From assembly GCA_016871515.1 (NCBI GenBank), contig VHDE01000022.1:1-58582 (forward strand): a DNA stretch of 58,582 nt, in the 5' to 3' direction. The notes under the pieces were generated by a model. The model ran no database searches. It worked only from the letters and a program-made list of their open reading frames with translations, and was not told the DNA's origin. Of this stretch, positions 8,949 to 17,512 are shown piece after piece. Made by a program: the position numbers and the translations under genes. Numbering within the stretch: the first letter of the stretch is position 1; each line of letters begins with the position of its first letter. Origin of the DNA: Verrucomicrobiota bacterium. Lineage in GTDB: Bacteria > Verrucomicrobiota > Verrucomicrobiia > Limisphaerales > SIBE01.

Positions 8949-9863
8949 TCAGAGTTTTGTCTCTTCCTTGAGCATCCACTCAATCGTTTTTTCGAGACCG
9001 GTCTTCAAAGGCGTGAGGTTTAGCTTTGGGCTAATCTGCCGAAGTTTGTCGATGTTCAAACACTTCGAGCGCGCTCCGACATAACGCTGCGCATCAAACT
9101 GAATGGATGCGAACGGATAACCAACCTTCTCGCAAATGAGCTTCGCAAAATGGCGGATCGTAAATTCCTCACCGGCCCCAATGTTGATCAGATCGTTGTT
9201 TCGGGTCGAAGCCAAGTCGAGCGCGACCCTCACGAAGTCATCCACGAAAACCAATTCCCGGCTTTGATAGCCATCGCCCCAAAGCAAGACCGGCTCGCCG
9301 CGAAGTTTTCCGCGAATGATCTTTCGAATCAGATCGAAGATGAAATGCATTTGGCGGCCATCCGTATGGTAACCCGGACCATAAAGGGTCGAAGGAACGA
9401 GGCAAAGGTAGTTCAATCCAAATTGTTTGTTGAGCGCGAGCAACCCGACGTAGAGCATGCGTTTCGTGTGAGCGTAGGTGAACAGGCTCTCGATGGGCGT
9501 TCCGACGAGGTAATTCTCTTCCTTTAACTCACATTCAGGGGCATAGGCGCAGCTAGTTCCCATGCAAATAAGCTTGGCCTTTGGTTGACTCTTCTGCCGC
9601 CAAGCGAGGACGTTCGTGTTGATTTGCTGGTTGATAATCCATTGTTCCCCCGCGTGGTGCAGGCAAAAATCTCCGGCCTGCGTCCAAGCAGCCAAGTGAT
9701 AGATCTGATCGTAAGATTGCTCGCCGAATCGATCCAACGAATCGGCGCGGGTCAAATCGCCGTCTTTCGAACTTAACGGAGTGATGTCGTCGCCGCGCGC
9801 CGTTAACTCGCGGCAAAGCGCCTTCCCCAAGAACCCGCTCGCGCCTGTAATCAGAACTCTCAT
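8949..9863 (-). CDS. NAD-dependent epimerase/dehydratase, GDP-fucose-synthase-like SDR
   Basis: Extended SDR with the Rossmann motif GASGFLG near the N-terminus, a GTSCAYAP serine segment, the catalytic YxxxK as YAHTK, and the downstream VPSTLYGPGYH typical of GDP-L-fucose synthase (Fcl/WcaG) relatives. The length of 304 aa suits the family. GGAG stands four bases before the ATG. It overlaps the upstream C-methyltransferase by 4 bp (9860-9863), so the two are translationally coupled. With HddA and HddC in the same cluster, it probably modifies a GDP-heptose or deoxy-sugar (3,5-epimerisation and/or 4-reduction). True GDP-fucose synthesis is less likely because no GDP-mannose 4,6-dehydratase is visible. 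Confidence 0.88.
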   Translation of the reverse strand: MRVLITGASGFLGKALCRELTARGDDITPLSSKDGDLTRADSLDRFGEQSYDQIYHLAAWTQAGDFCLHHAGEQWIINQQINTNVLAWRQKSQPKAKLICMGTSCAYAPECELKEENYLVGTPIESLFTYAHTKRMLYVGLLALNKQFGLNYLCLVPSTLYGPGYHTDGRQMHFIFDLIRKIIRGKLRGEPVLLWGDGYQSRELVFVDDFVRVALDLASTRNNDLINIGAGEEFTIRHFAKLICEKVGYPFASIQFDAQRYVGARSKCLNIDKLRQISPKLNLTPLKTGLEKTIEWMLKEETKL

Positions 9864-11062
9864 GTCTCCTTTGGATTGACGGGAAAATAAAACTCGATCC
9901 CCCGCTGAATTAGACTTTGGTTATTGGCGAGAATCTCCTTTTTAAAATTCCACGCCAGGACGTAATAGATGTCCGGCAATTCGGTCAGTTCCTTCTCAAT
10001 CACCACCGGAATGTGCATGCCCGGCGAATAGAGGCCGCGCCGCAGTTCATTCTTTTCCACGAGGCATTCGATATATTGTGTTCCCACACCGAAGTAATTG
10101 AGCAAGGTGTTGCCTTTGACCGGGGCACCAAACCCGAACACTCTCTTGCGCTGCTGCCGGGCCTTTTCCAAAAAGGCGAGATTCTCCTCCTTCATGCGCT
10201 TAATCCGTTCGGCGAACTCCAGATAAGTCGAGAATTCGTTGCTGCGCTCTTTCGACTCGGCTTCGCGCAATTCCAGGAATCGTTGCGTTGGAGCACGTTT
10301 GCCTCGATGAGTGACAAATCCGATCATTGAGCCTCCATGAATCGGCGCCACATAAGCGTCGAACAACGCCAGGCCATGGCGATTCAGCAGCACTTCAATC
10401 GTGCGCAGATTGTAGTAGAGCAAATGCTCGTGATAAATCTGGTCGAAGGCCAGATTCTCGACGATCCGTTTCATGTAGAGGAACTGCACGACAAATACGC
10501 CGTCGTCGCGGAGCGCTTCGCGAATCCCGTCACTCACGGAGTGCAATTCTTCCAAATGAAAGAAAACGCCCGCGGCATTGATGACATGAAATTTTCGGCC
10601 GAACTGGCGGACAATATCCAAATTGAAAAAGGCGTTCAGCGTATTGACGCCGGCGTCATTCGCGATCTTGGCCGTGGTCTTCGAAGATTCGACGCCTAAA
10701 GCATCATAGCCCAAGGCCTTGAAATGCTTGAGCTGTGTTCCGTCATTGGAACCAATATCGAGGACTGACTTGCCCTCGGCTGCGGCGAAGAATCGCTGAT
10801 CTACTTCTTCGGCAATGGCGCGGAAATGTTCGCTCAAGGACCGTGTCACGCCTGAGAGATAGGTGTGATCGCCAAACATGATTTCCTTGGGAACCGTATG
10901 ATCCAATTGCGCGGCGCCGCATTGATGGCAAAACATCACACGCAACGGATAGAACGGCTCTCTGCCGACCTCCTCCTTCCTCAGAAAGTGATTGCACCAG
11001 GGCTGGTGACCGAGATCAATCGCCGGCTCAAGCTCTTGAGAATCACAGACGCGGCAGATCAT
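9860..11062 (-). CDS. Sugar C-methyltransferase (Methyltransf_13 / SAM / Methyltransf_14)
   Basis: Three-part architecture of NDP-sugar C-methyltransferases (TylCIII/NovU type). An N-terminal zinc ribbon has C3, C6, C45 and C48; the SAM-binding core has VLDIGSNDGT near 100-109; the YHEH motif is at 210-213, where His/Glu is the expected catalytic pair; and a C-terminal Rossmann-like domain contains FGAPVKGNTLLNYFG. It would add a methyl branch to a keto-sugar nucleotide. It overlaps the downstream SDR gene by 4 bp, as expected for consecutive steps. Length of 400 aa matches the family. Upstream, copy A2 of the palindromic repeats separates it from the next methyltransferase gene. Confidence 0.9.
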   Translation of the reverse strand: MICRVCDSQELEPAIDLGHQPWCNHFLRKEEVGREPFYPLRVMFCHQCGAAQLDHTVPKEIMFGDHTYLSGVTRSLSEHFRAIAEEVDQRFFAAAEGKSVLDIGSNDGTQLKHFKALGYDALGVESSKTTAKIANDAGVNTLNAFFNLDIVRQFGRKFHVINAAGVFFHLEELHSVSDGIREALRDDGVFVVQFLYMKRIVENLAFDQIYHEHLLYYNLRTIEVLLNRHGLALFDAYVAPIHGGSMIGFVTHRGKRAPTQRFLELREAESKERSNEFSTYLEFAERIKRMKEENLAFLEKARQQRKRVFGFGAPVKGNTLLNYFGVGTQYIECLVEKNELRRGLYSPGMHIPVVIEKELTELPDIYYVLAWNFKKEILANNQSLIQRGIEFYFPVNPKET

Positions 11063-11106
11063 GATCCGCTTCCTGTGGGCCTTCCCATAGCCGCAATGCG
11101 GACGCT

Positions 11107-11172
11107 GGACAGGCGTCTCGCCTGTCCAGCATTTGCGCCCACCAAAAGCAGGACAGGCGGGACGGACTGTCC
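11107..11172. repeat. Palindromic repeat family A, copy A2
   Basis: Arms 11107-11127 and 11151-11172 flank a loop beginning AGCATTTGCG. The same loop recurs in A5 and, reversed, in A4, so the whole element rather than only the stem is conserved. TGCGCGAAAATG follows on the right (about 11183-11196) and also flanks A5. The element interrupts the minus-strand glycan cluster. Confidence 0.85.
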
Positions 11173-11260
11173 TGCCAACCCGATGCGCGAAAATGTGTTT
11201 GGGAGAAATCTCCTCGCAGCGGGGCGGTGGTTGCTTGATCGCCTTTCAGCTTCCTGTGCG

Positions 11261-12061
11261 CTAGACATACGTTCCACTGAGCACGCGTTGCGGCACTGAG
11301 CCCAGCCAAAGGTCGTGCAGCCTTCGAAGCAAACCCTCATGAGGAATAGACGGCGCCTTGGTCGGGTCTTGACTCACCACCAAATGAAAACTGCCCGGAG
11401 CATTGTACTTTGGCCCGCGGATAAATTGCGTATTAAAGTAATGCACGTACGCTTCCAGATGCAGCAGCCCCAATTCCGCCAATTTCTTGGCCCACCAATC
11501 TTTAGGACGAACGGTCTGATGCAAACGAACCCCATTGATCACTTCCTCGTTCGGGCTCACGCTCATGATCCACAACGCGCCAGGCGCAAGATGCTTTTTC
11601 ACATTAGCCACCACCTTGGGAACGTCCGGCTCGGCGATATGTTCCATCATTTCCCAACAGGTCACGACGTCGAAGTCGAGCCGCCGCTCGCCCGCTGTCG
11701 ATTCGATGAGAATCTCAAAATCCCCGGTGACGTCACAGGTAAACAGAAACTCCGGAATCGTCCGCCATTCCGCGCGTCGCGTCCTTTTCGAGAAATCACT
11801 TCCTTCAAGTCCAACCGCCAGGCATCCGTCATCGAAACAGCTCTTCACGAACCCGCCGCCGGAGCAGCCCATATCCAAAACCTTAAGCTGCTCGTGAAAG
11901 CGCGGGTACAGCTTGTAGAGCTTGTCATTGAAGCGCCGGTTTTGGCTATTGTCCCACCTCGTGCCCCACGGCAGGAGATGGTCGGGCGACGAGCAGGCGA
12001 CTTCTCTCTCGGCCTTCAAACATATCTTCGGCGCCGCCACGTTCTGATCCTGTTGTTGCAT
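11261..12061 (-). CDS. Class I SAM-dependent methyltransferase
   Basis: The SAM motif VLDMGCSGGG lies at residues 61-70, followed by the acidic LEGSD loop and a CWEMMEHIAEPD motif IV region, as in Methyltransf_23-type enzymes. The frame is open to 12235, but those 58 codons would lie inside the hddA gene. ATG at 12061 forms a TGATG junction with the hddA stop and is the supported start (266 aa). The protein has a late HYFNTQFI segment but no membrane segment. Small-molecule or sugar O-methylation is the natural inference from the neighbours; the acceptor is unknown. Confidence 0.85.
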   Translation of the reverse strand: MQQQDQNVAAPKICLKAEREVACSSPDHLLPWGTRWDNSQNRRFNDKLYKLYPRFHEQLKVLDMGCSGGGFVKSCFDDGCLAVGLEGSDFSKRTRRAEWRTIPEFLFTCDVTGDFEILIESTAGERRLDFDVVTCWEMMEHIAEPDVPKVVANVKKHLAPGALWIMSVSPNEEVINGVRLHQTVRPKDWWAKKLAELGLLHLEAYVHYFNTQFIRGPKYNAPGSFHLVVSQDPTKAPSIPHEGLLRRLHDLWLGSVPQRVLSGTYV

Positions 12062-13041
12062 CACGAAAAAATAATCTGCGATCCGCCAGCGTTCACTTTG
12101 ACTGGCAAAATTTGTCGGTCGGCGAAAATCTCCCGCAGGTTTGCATGCACATTCGGGTCCGCCAGAAACAGCATAAACCCACCGCCGCCGGCGCCCAATA
12201 ATTTGCCGCCCCACGCGCCAGCCTCGAGGCCGCATCGATAGATGTGATTGATTTCTGAGTTTGAAATCCCGTCATCCAAACTCCGCTTGGCCACCCACGC
12301 GCGATGAAGCAATTCGCCGAATTCGCGCAACGGACGACCGCTCGTGAGAATCTCAAGGCCTTCATAAACCATTGACCGCATCGAACGCAGCGCTTTGGTG
12401 TTCTGGTCAACCCGTTGCAACTGCTTCGCAACCACCTCGGAAGCTTTGCGCGTAATCCCGGTGAAAACCAGGAAAAGGCATTGTTCAAACTCGGATAAAC
12501 GCTGCGGAGAAAGTGGAATCCGCGTGACGCTGATGTCTGTTTCGGTCCTGAATTCCAAAAGATTGAAGCCGCCAAAAGCCGCCATGACTTGATCCTGGCA
12601 ACCGACATTTTCCTTTAAGAGATGACGTTCCACATGAATCGCCTCATACGCCAATTCATAGGGTGTTAGGAATTCGCCTTTGAAACTATGCAGCGCATGA
12701 AGCAGCGATACCGTAAAGGTCGAGGACGATCCCAGCCCGGTAAACGCAGGCAGGTCAGCGACATTGTGCAGCTCAATGTCTTTCTCGAGGCCGCAAACGT
12801 TCAAACATTCGCGGAAGACGCTGTGTTCGATGTCATTGACATCCTTGGCCAGCTCGACCTTCCGGTAAGAAACGCGAATCGAATAATCAAAGAGATGGCT
12901 GAGGAACGGACTCGCCGTCACGTAAGAGAATTTGTCAATCGCCGTCGCGAGCACAGCGCCGCCCTCTTTCAGGAAGTACTCCGGATAATCGGTTCCTCCA
13001 CCGAAAAAGCTAATGCGCACGGGTGCTCGAGAAATAATCAT
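12061..13041 (-). CDS. hddA: D-glycero-alpha-D-manno-heptose 7-phosphate kinase (GHMP family)
   Basis: The GHMP N-terminus APVRISFFGGGTDYP, the phosphate-binding PAFTGLGSSSTFT at about 98-110 and a late glycine-rich KLLGAGGGGFMLF motif are the three conserved GHMP kinase motifs. The FFGGGTDYPEYF opening is characteristic of heptose-7-phosphate kinases. HddA makes D-glycero-D-manno-heptose 1,7-bisphosphate from the 7-phosphate on the GDP-heptose route. HddC (14242-14982) belongs to the same route. The gene ends with a TGATG junction to the next methyltransferase. A repeat region of about 400 bp separates it from the upstream tylF-like gene. The isomerase (GmhA) and phosphatase (GmhB) are not in this window. 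Confidence 0.9.
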   Translation of the reverse strand: MIISRAPVRISFFGGGTDYPEYFLKEGGAVLATAIDKFSYVTASPFLSHLFDYSIRVSYRKVELAKDVNDIEHSVFRECLNVCGLEKDIELHNVADLPAFTGLGSSSTFTVSLLHALHSFKGEFLTPYELAYEAIHVERHLLKENVGCQDQVMAAFGGFNLLEFRTETDISVTRIPLSPQRLSEFEQCLFLVFTGITRKASEVVAKQLQRVDQNTKALRSMRSMVYEGLEILTSGRPLREFGELLHRAWVAKRSLDDGISNSEINHIYRCGLEAGAWGGKLLGAGGGGFMLFLADPNVHANLREIFADRQILPVKVNAGGSQIIFS

Positions 13042-13109
13042 AATAGTCGCCTTACCAAGTTCTCATTGGCGCCGTCGCAATTGTCGCTTCACAAACCCAA
13101 CCTGGTAAG

Positions 13110-13406
13110 GACGGATTCCACTCTAATGCTTTTCGGTAATTCAAAGAGCATTTGTCCCGTAGGGACCCGATGAAAATAGGCCGGCGTTTCAACGCCGGGG
13201 ACGGCGGCCAAGCGCGCCTGAGTCCCGGATGGGACGGCTGAAGCTCAATGGACGATGCGCACAATTCGACCGTCCCTTCGGGACTTGAACTTCTGGCCGT
13301 TTGGTTCCCGGCGTTGAAACGCCGGGCTATTTTCACCCTGTCCCGCCGGGACAACCATCTGCCACAAGGCCTTGAATTACCGAACGGCATTAGAGTGGAA
13401 TCCGTC
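13110..13406. repeat. Large composite inverted repeat, family D
   Basis: Outer arms 13110-13144 and 13372-13406 match at 33 of 35 positions (centre ATTCCACTCTAATGC and its complement). Inside are hairpins built on GGCGTTTCAACGCC and GGCGTTGAAACGCC, each next to a TAGGGAC/GTCCC-type palindrome. The block fills nearly the whole gap between the tylF-like gene and hddA, and I see no reading frame in it that resembles a protein. Confidence 0.85.
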
Positions 13407-13443
13407 GTTACCAGCGGCTTGATAGTGGGTCCATCGTCTCTCA

Positions 13444-14232
13444 TCAGCATTCGTCCCAAAGTTTACGCGAAAAAAGCAAAGCTTGCCCAGGAAAGAGCGG
13501 AAAGCAGGAAAACTCCTTCCGCAACCCGAGGAACTCAGAAACGGCACGATCCAAGCCGTGGGCGCCACGCCGAAAATCATCGATTACAATTAAACTCCGC
13601 GGCGCCAGCCGGCCGGCCAGAAAGTTCAGCGACTCTTTCGTGGCCTCATAAACATCGACATCAAGATGACAAAAAGCGACTTTGCCCAGATCCAGACTTG
13701 CAGCCGATTGCGGGAAAAAGCCCTTCACAACCGTCACTCTGCGATTGAGCGGGCGGAAGAGCAAGCGGACATGTTCCTCCGTCGTATCTTTGAACCAATT
13801 GGGATCAAAAATATCATCCAAACCGCGCGCCAAATTGCGGAATCCCTCGAAGGTATCGAAAACAAAGATCTCTCTTTCCGGCGCGGCATTCGAGATGTGC
13901 AGCGCACCGCCACCGCGGAACGTGCCGACTTCCATAAACGTGCCTGGACCGGTCATGCGCGCCAGATTCCATAAGTTCGCCAACCGCGCGACATCCAAAA
14001 GCGTATGGTGCTCTACCGCTTTGATTGACCTTTGGAATTCCGCATCCTTCAGGACCATCAAATCTTGTCCAACGATAGGCGGATGAAGAGGGTATTCGGG
14101 CGAGATGGGATACAGTGCATAACCGAACCTTTTGGCGAGAATGCGGATCAAGCGCGCTGGATGCAATTTATCCACCTGATAACCGCGATTCAGAAAGAAT
14201 CTCTTGGTGTTGTTTTTGGCTGACTTCAGCAT
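13444..14232 (-). CDS. TylF/MycF-like O-methyltransferase
   Basis: The SAM motif FMEVGTFRGGGAL (about 99-111) is followed by FVFDTFEGF and the metal-binding FCHLDVDVYEATKESLNF and SLIVIDDF segments, the signature of the macrocin O-methyltransferase (TylF/MycF) family. The 262 aa length fits. These enzymes methylate sugar hydroxyls and need Mg2+, so glycan methyl-capping is a sensible role here. The start lies 9 bp after the upstream hddC stop, with GGGGAA inside the hddC end as a possible ribosome site. The sugar acceptor is not deducible. Confidence 0.85.
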   Translation of the reverse strand: MLKSAKNNTKRFFLNRGYQVDKLHPARLIRILAKRFGYALYPISPEYPLHPPIVGQDLMVLKDAEFQRSIKAVEHHTLLDVARLANLWNLARMTGPGTFMEVGTFRGGGALHISNAAPEREIFVFDTFEGFRNLARGLDDIFDPNWFKDTTEEHVRLLFRPLNRRVTVVKGFFPQSAASLDLGKVAFCHLDVDVYEATKESLNFLAGRLAPRSLIVIDDFRRGAHGLDRAVSEFLGLRKEFSCFPLFPGQALLFSRKLWDEC

Positions 14233-14241
14233 GCTTGGCCG

Positions 14242-14982
14242 TTATTCCCCGGCCTTGAATTGTTCCATATTCTGCCGAATAAACGGCTCCGCCTGCGAAA
14301 GCGTTTCTTCCGTGCCGATGTCCAGGAACGGCGCGTTGACTTCAACGACTCTTAGCCGCGCGCCTCGTTCGATTAACCCAGGAAAAACATCCCGTTCGAA
14401 GCTCAGCGGATGGCGGGCGGGAAACTTATCGACCAATGCTGAACTGAGCAAATAGACGCCAGCGTTGATCGTTCGCGCGCCTGGCTGCTTTTCGACAAAT
14501 CGTGCAACTTCGCCGTTCGGTTTCAAGACGAACGAACCATAACGCGAGCTGTCGGCCACTTGAAGACCTAATAGCGCGCCGTCCGTTTCCGATCCCGCCA
14601 CGCAGTCGGACAATAATCTTAGGTCGGCAAAGACCAACGAATCGCCATTCAGGACTAACCATGCAGAGGTTCCTCTTCCGTGCGCTCGGGCCGCATTTAG
14701 AAATCCTCCTGCAGTTCCCAGCGGTTCGCTTTCGGCCACGCATTGAACGTTAACGCCCGGTACGGGACGGCATCGGAAATGTTCCGTCACCACCTCGGCG
14801 AGATAACCCGTCGAAATAATGACATCGCCGATTCCCTGCTTCGCCAGATAACGGACCACCCATTCCAAAAAGGGCCGCCCGGCGGCAGGGGCCATCGGTT
14901 TCGGCAAGTTCGGAAGCAAATGCCGGACTCTGGCGCCAAATCCTCCTGCCAGAATTACGGCGGTTGTCTGACTCAGCGACAT
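14242..14982 (-). CDS. hddC: Sugar-phosphate nucleotidyltransferase, HddC-like
   Basis: The N-terminus VILAGGFGARVRHLLPNLPK is the nucleotidyltransferase signature (GGxGxR...PK), followed by PFLEWVVRYL, LVLNGDS for metal binding and a late INAGVYLLS. The 246 aa length matches the HddC / RfbF-like group without a C-terminal hexapeptide domain. In the presence of hddA, the predicted reaction is heptose 1-phosphate plus GTP to GDP-D-glycero-alpha-D-manno-heptose. It starts on a TGATG overlap with the upstream SDR gene. A mannose- or glucose-1-phosphate specificity cannot be excluded. Confidence 0.82.
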   Translation of the reverse strand: MSLSQTTAVILAGGFGARVRHLLPNLPKPMAPAAGRPFLEWVVRYLAKQGIGDVIISTGYLAEVVTEHFRCRPVPGVNVQCVAESEPLGTAGGFLNAARAHGRGTSAWLVLNGDSLVFADLRLLSDCVAGSETDGALLGLQVADSSRYGSFVLKPNGEVARFVEKQPGARTINAGVYLLSSALVDKFPARHPLSFERDVFPGLIERGARLRVVEVNAPFLDIGTEETLSQAEPFIRQNMEQFKAGE

Positions 14983-15914
14983 CAGACGTTAGAATAAACG
15001 CTGTTGCGCAAGATCGTGTACCCCTTGATCAACTCGGTTATCCCGCGGTCCAGGGTCCACTCAGGCTTGAAACCCGTCCCCGCCAACCTTTCGTTCGACA
15101 CGATATAATCGCGCTTGTCCGGATCTTCGCCGATCGGCGCTTCGAGAAAAACAAAGTTTGGCAACTGCTTCTTGATCACAGCGCACAGTTCCAGCTTGGA
15201 GAGATTGGCGTCGTCCAACCCGGCGTTGTAGGGCCGCCCTCGCATCGATTGGAAGTTCTCAATTCCATGCAAGAATAACCGGGCAATATCGCGGATATGA
15301 ATGTAGTTGCGTTTGAAATGCCCTTCGAAAATCACGACCGCGCGATCGTGAACAGCACGATAGACGAAATCATTCACGAGCAAATCCATCCGCATGCGGG
15401 GCGACAAGCCGAACACAGTGGCCAAGCGGAAGCTCAGACTGTTTTCGCGTTGCAACACAGCCTCTTCAGCTTTCACCTTGGTCGTTCCGTAGAGCGAAAT
15501 CGGACGCATGGGCGTTTCCTCAGTGCAATACTTCCCTTGCTCGCCAATGCCATAGCCGCTGTTCGTAACGGGCATGATGATCCACTGTTCCTTGCTCGCT
15601 AATCGGCAGAGCAATTGGATGGCGTCGAAGTTGGTCGTCTGGGCGGCAACTCGGTCGAGGTTGCACATGGGCGCTCCCACCAAGGCTGCCAATGGAATGA
15701 TCAAGTCCGTTTTGGCGACCAGCTTCTTCAAGAGCACCTCGTCGCGGCAATCTCCCCGAACGACGTCAAAGGATGGATACTGACAACAATCGGTCAAACT
15801 ACTTTGGCGAAAGAGAAAATTGTCCAGCACCGTGACCTCATGGCCGGCCGCCAAAAGCGTTGGCGTGAGGACTGATCCAATGTATCCAGCGCCGCCTGTG
15901 ATCAATATGCGCAT
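14982..15914 (-). CDS. NAD-dependent epimerase/dehydratase (SDR)
   Basis: Extended SDR with GGAGYIGS at the N-terminus, the PVTNSGYG serine segment, and YxxxK as YGTTK, followed by RLATVFGLSPRMRMDLLVN, typical of the epimerase family found beside heptose genes. The 310 aa length is standard. It is the first of three tightly packed genes (SDR, hddC, tylF-like) and overlaps hddC by one base. Its probable substrate is the GDP-heptose made by HddA/HddC or another cluster sugar nucleotide; exact chemistry (epimerase, dehydratase or reductase) is undetermined. Confidence 0.87.
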   Translation of the reverse strand: MRILITGGAGYIGSVLTPTLLAAGHEVTVLDNFLFRQSSLTDCCQYPSFDVVRGDCRDEVLLKKLVAKTDLIIPLAALVGAPMCNLDRVAAQTTNFDAIQLLCRLASKEQWIIMPVTNSGYGIGEQGKYCTEETPMRPISLYGTTKVKAEEAVLQRENSLSFRLATVFGLSPRMRMDLLVNDFVYRAVHDRAVVIFEGHFKRNYIHIRDIARLFLHGIENFQSMRGRPYNAGLDDANLSKLELCAVIKKQLPNFVFLEAPIGEDPDKRDYIVSNERLAGTGFKPEWTLDRGITELIKGYTILRNSVYSNV

Positions 15915-15986
15915 GCTAATTAATTTAATTGGGCATTACTTTGGTGTCAGTTTGTCCGGAAGACAACTGTTGTTTGTTGATAGACG

Positions 15987-16133
15987 GTAGCGGCGGGCCT
16001 CCGGCCTGCCGCAGAGGGCGGCATCTTGCCGCGCGGACCTGCGTGTGAAGTTTGACGTTTGTGTTCGAATAGGAAACAACCTCCGCCGGGCAAGATGCCC
16101 AGCTCTACGGCAAGCGGGAGGCCTGACGCTACG
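15987..16133. repeat. Palindromic repeat family B, copy B1
   Basis: The outer stem pairs GTAGCGGCGGGCCTCC at 15987 with the segment ending GGAGGCCTGACGCTAC at 16133. An inner stem pairs GGCATCTTGCC with GGCAAGATGCC. The right end overlaps the lhgO gene: the CTA at 16129-16131 is the complement of its TAG stop. Three more copies occur. Confidence 0.85.
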
Positions 16134-17328
16134 ATCGCGCGAGTGCTCGTTTAGCGATCTCATCGCCTATCGCTAGCGAGGCTGTCGCCGCCGGACTAGG
16201 CGCGTTTAACACGTGAAGAGCATTCGGCCGATCGACAAAACAAAAGTCGTGAACCAAATTGCCGTCGGCCGACATCGCCTGCGCGCGAACGCCCGCCCCG
16301 CCCGATTCCAAATCGTCTCGCCGAATTTCCGGGACCAGCTTTTGCAGCGACTCGCAAAAAAGCTTTTTGCTGAAAGACCGGCGAAGCTCTTCCCAACTCA
16401 TCCGCTTATGCTTCGCCAGAAAATTCCACAAACCGGAATAACTCAAGGCATCGCATAAATCCGAAAGATTCACATCGGTCTTGCGATAACCCTCCCGTGA
16501 AAACGCCAGCACGGCATTGGGCCCAGCTTCGATGCCGCCGCCGATCAAACGCGTGAAATGGACGCCCAAAAACGGAAATTGCGGATCGGGCACCGGGTAG
16601 ATCAAGTTGCGAACCAGATGCTGGCGCTCAGGCTTGATTTTGTAGTACTCGCCGCGAAACGGAACGATGCGGACCTCACGTTTTTCTCCGGCCAATTCAC
16701 TGACCCGATCGCAATGGAGCCCGGCACAATTGACGACGAAATCTCCCTCGAAAGGGCCAGCCGACGTTTCGATCAGCCAGCCCTGCGCGCGATTTTGCAG
16801 GGCCGTTACTTTCGAACGCGTCACGACCTTGCCGCCCTGCGCTTGGATCTTCTTCAAAAGAGCGTCGCAAACTTTCGGATAATCGACAATTCCTTCCTGA
16901 GGGACATGTAAAGCGGCGATGCCGCCAACGTGCGGCTCGATTTCGAGCATTTGCTGGCGGTTGAGAAGCTTGAGGTTCAGCAGGCCGTTCTGCTTTCCGC
17001 GCTCGTGCAAGTCATGGAGCCGCGGCAACTCGGATTCATCGACCGCAACCACCAACTTTCCGCAGACCTCATGCTGGATTTTGTTCTCCTGGCAAAAAGC
17101 GACCATTTCCTGAATTCCGCACACGGCGAGCCGTGCTTTGGCCGAGCCCGGTTTGTAATACAAACCGGCGTGGAGAACCCCGCTGTTATTGCCCGTTTGG
17201 TGCTGGCCAACCTCAGCCTCCTTCTCCAGCACGGTAATCTTCGCTGAAGGAGAATGCCTGAACAACTTGCAGGCCGTGGCCAATCCCACGATCCCACCAC
17301 CGATGATAACAATACGTTTTGCGGACAA
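16129..17328 (-). CDS. lhgO: L-2-hydroxyglutarate oxidase / FAD-dependent oxidoreductase
   Basis: FAD Rossmann motif VIIGGGIVGLATACKL at the N-terminus, then QTGNNSGVLHAGLYYKPGS, the strongly conserved LhgO/YgaF segment, and IVPFRGEYYKI. The 399 aa length fits. LhgO oxidises L-2-hydroxyglutarate to 2-oxoglutarate, passing electrons to the membrane quinone pool. Here it lies in a glycan cluster, so a sugar-related DAO-family oxidation is an alternative. The start is TTG; no nearby ATG fits. The last codons and the TAG stop coincide with the end of palindrome B1, so the C-terminus may have been altered by that element. Confidence 0.85.
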   Translation of the reverse strand: MSAKRIVIIGGGIVGLATACKLFRHSPSAKITVLEKEAEVGQHQTGNNSGVLHAGLYYKPGSAKARLAVCGIQEMVAFCQENKIQHEVCGKLVVAVDESELPRLHDLHERGKQNGLLNLKLLNRQQMLEIEPHVGGIAALHVPQEGIVDYPKVCDALLKKIQAQGGKVVTRSKVTALQNRAQGWLIETSAGPFEGDFVVNCAGLHCDRVSELAGEKREVRIVPFRGEYYKIKPERQHLVRNLIYPVPDPQFPFLGVHFTRLIGGGIEAGPNAVLAFSREGYRKTDVNLSDLCDALSYSGLWNFLAKHKRMSWEELRRSFSKKLFCESLQKLVPEIRRDDLESGGAGVRAQAMSADGNLVHDFCFVDRPNALHVLNAPSPAATASLAIGDEIAKRALARS

Positions 17329-17438
17329 TTGCTTTGTTTAGGTTAAGAGGCGCGAAGGAATACTGTCACAGCGCCGATGGGTCAAGACTTGAGGTTACGC
17401 ACTGCAACAAGTCACGCCTGTCGATGACCTCGCTGGCA

Positions 17439-17512
17439 GGACAGTGCGGCGACAGTGCGGCTCGCCTGTCCAAACCGTTGAGATGCACCATGACAGGCGG
17501 GACGCACTGTCC
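17439..17512. repeat. Palindromic repeat family A, copy A3
   Basis: Left arm 17439-17471 carries a small internal duplication (GCGGCGACAGT), and the right arm is 17492-17512 (GACAGGCGGGACGCACTGTCC less one base). It occupies the gap between the radical SAM gene and lhgO. The remaining bases of 17329-17540 hold nothing I can identify. Confidence 0.8.

Noticed and set aside
8949..9863. Bona fide GDP-fucose synthase
   Set aside because: No GDP-mannose 4,6-dehydratase is nearby and the cluster points to heptose; only an Fcl-like SDR can be claimed.
11315..12241. 308-aa plus-strand ORF
   Set aside because: Antisense to the methyltransferase and hddA 3' end; no domain signature.
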